A stretch of DNA of 14,672 nucleotides. Origin: an uncultured Bacteroidota bacterium (GTDB lineage Bacteria > Bacteroidota > Bacteroidia > Chitinophagales > Chitinophagaceae). Positions 13,956-14,672 of the stretch are shown here, piece after piece. The DNA is taken from the NCBI GenBank assembly GCA_903929655.1, contig CAIYVS010000347.1, positions 1-14,672 on the forward strand. The letters are read 5' to 3'. Below the pieces are notes generated by a model. That model was not told where the DNA came from. It did not search any database and saw nothing but the letters and a program-made list of their open reading frames with translations. Each line of letters begins with the position of its first letter. Position 1 is the first letter of the stretch. The translations under genes were made by a program, and so were the position numbers.

Positions 13956-14190
13956 ACCGGTGGGGGATGCAATTCGTTTTTATGTGATAGGGTATGGTAC
14001 GGCACCTTTCGACTCTCCAATACTCCAGGTGCCAGAAAGCGCTAATTTAATATTCATTTTTTTATTAAGCAAACCGAACAGTCTATTGTTTTGTTGATGC
14101 ATTGTTAAAAGTGCTCTGAAATGGCATTTGTTGCTGTTAGTCGGTATTTCTTGTCTATTTTTAAGTGTATTGTCCAATTTGTAATTAATT
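13956..14190. other. Divergent intergenic region between the PAS gene and the rightmost gene
   Basis: These 235 bases separate two divergently transcribed genes and should hold both promoters. For the rightward gene a weak candidate is TTG at 14151-14153, a 20-base spacer, then ccaaTTTG at 14174-14181, which lacks the TA of the -7 consensus. It would give a nearly leaderless message from ATG 14191. No clear CAAAnnTA (a minus-strand -7 box) was found for the PAS gene. A possible 25-codon ORF lies on the minus strand (13980-14057). No repeat or RNA gene was recognised. Confidence 0.4.
13980..14057 (-). CDS. Possible 25-residue small peptide upstream of the PAS gene
   Basis: On the minus strand, ATG at 14057 opens a 25-codon frame ending at 13980, 24 bases before the PAS start. 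It encodes MNIKLALSGTWSIGES followed by a short tail ending PYPIT. It would be on the PAS transcript if the promoter is upstream of 14057. Evidence is only position and plausible amino-acid content; chance is a real possibility. It could be a leader peptide or a small independent product, but nothing identifies a function. Confidence 0.2.
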   Translation of the reverse strand: MNIKLALSGTWSIGESKGAVPYPIT

Positions 14191-14672
14191 ATGCGCGTCA
14201 GGGTCTTTTTTTTTCTTTTTCTGTTGCCACAATATCTATTAGCCCAAAGTAAGCCTGTAGATCTTTCGGGCATTATTATCATTAATGGAACCAGCACTTT
14301 ATCTTATAAACTGGTATTTACAGATTCTGCGGGTTTCATAAGGGGGTATTCTGTAACGGATGTACACCATAAAGATGAAACCAAGGCAAGGATAGAGGGC
14401 AAAATTGACATGGCAGAGAAATCTATATCGTTTAAAGAAACCAGCGTCATTCCCCGGCCCATTCCATCAGATTCGGTTATTATGTGTATGGTGCATGCAA
14501 AACTGCTATATAAGCAGGCATCAAAGAGTATGATGCTTAGCGGGAATTTTAAAGGTGTAGATGAAAAAACAGGTAAAGAATGCGCAAAGGGAACCATTAC
14601 GATGTTAAATACCGATCTGCTGAATGAGCTTTTTAACCCTGCCCCAAAACATGATACCATCAGCAGTGCCCC
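14191..14672 (+). CDS. Secreted protein of unknown function, N-terminal part
   Basis: ATG 14191 opens a frame that stays open for 160 codons to the right edge. It encodes a clear signal peptide (MRVRVFFFLFLLPQYLLAQS), with probable cleavage after LA or LAQ. The visible mature part alternates short beta-like strands with polar turns (VDLSGIIIINGTSTLSYKL, FIRGYSVTDVHHKDETKARI, EGKIDMAEKSISFKE, MLSGNFKGVDEKTGKECAKG). This pattern suggests a beta-barrel or beta-sandwich fold exported to the periplasm or outer membrane, possibly an N-terminal module of a longer envelope protein. I do not recognise the family. A T9 run (14206-14214) falls within the signal-peptide codons. It is divergent from the PAS gene. 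Minus-strand frames over this stretch are shadows. Confidence 0.75.
   Translation, partial: MRVRVFFFLFLLPQYLLAQSKPVDLSGIIIINGTSTLSYKLVFTDSAGFIRGYSVTDVHHKDETKARIEGKIDMAEKSISFKETSVIPRPIPSDSVIMCMVHAKLLYKQASKSMMLSGNFKGVDEKTGKECAKGTITMLNTDLLNELFNPAPKHDTISSA

Noticed and set aside
13389..14045. A 218-codon plus-strand frame opposite the PAS gene
   Set aside because: It is antisense to a gene with clear PAS motifs, and its translation is Cys/Phe/Ile-rich with no recognisable domain. It is a shadow frame.
14304..14660. A 118-codon minus-strand frame at the right edge
   Set aside because: The plus strand there encodes a signal peptide and a continuous frame from 14191; the minus frame has no such support.
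1..14672. Defence system, CRISPR array, prophage, integron or tRNA
   Set aside because: No cas-like, nuclease, reverse transcriptase, integrase or phage genes, no regular direct repeats with spacers, and no tRNA-like sequence were recognised on either strand.

Overview
The window looks like ordinary chromosome from a member of the Bacteroidota, most likely near the Chitinophagaceae. Three things point there. Promoter-like -7 boxes match the Bacteroidetes consensus TAnnTTTG. Start codons lack clear Shine-Dalgarno sequences. Exported proteins carry signal peptides ending in FAQ or LAQ, and the gene families (FtsX/LolE-type permease, BioF2-like FemAB/GNAT protein, GT87, DUF1648, MoxR) are common in that phylum. 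This assignment is inference from content, not a database match. No rRNA, tRNA, CRISPR array or intact transposase was seen.

Layout. 2-1699: the 3' end of a lipoprotein-release-type permease gene, then a FemAB-like GNAT protein gene in the same frame that probably starts at TTG. 1721-2743: an exported protein gene resembling DUF6624, broken by one in-frame TAA. 2778-4740: heat-shock co-chaperones grpE and dnaJ. Two small dyads lie before grpE, and a strong 37-nt hairpin ends one base before the first ATG of dnaJ. 4747-4874: a 128-bp MITE-like repeat with a palindrome. 5013-8409: a small AT-rich glycan cassette (O-antigen ligase/polymerase-like, FkbM methyltransferase, GT87 glycosyltransferase). 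8467-8985: a DUF1648 membrane protein.

9052-13111: a MoxR AAA+ ATPase behind a repeated dyad motif, a large exported TPR-like protein, then an orphan ParA-type ATPase with no ParB beside it. Convergent with ParA, and only 4 bp away, is a double-PAS protein with no kinase or other output domain (13116-13955, minus strand). A divergent secreted protein gene starts at 14191 and runs off the right edge.

How they fit together. GrpE (nucleotide exchange) and DnaJ (J-domain) serve DnaK, which is encoded outside the window. The three glycan genes plausibly act on lipid-linked glycans at the cell envelope. MoxR and its exported neighbour are probably co-transcribed, but this is not the usual MoxR-DUF58-vWA arrangement. 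I found no clear defence system or other self-evident new system. The strongest leads are the dnaJ start-site hairpin, the repeated dyads before moxR, the MoxR/TPR/ParA neighbourhood and the intergenic repeat.
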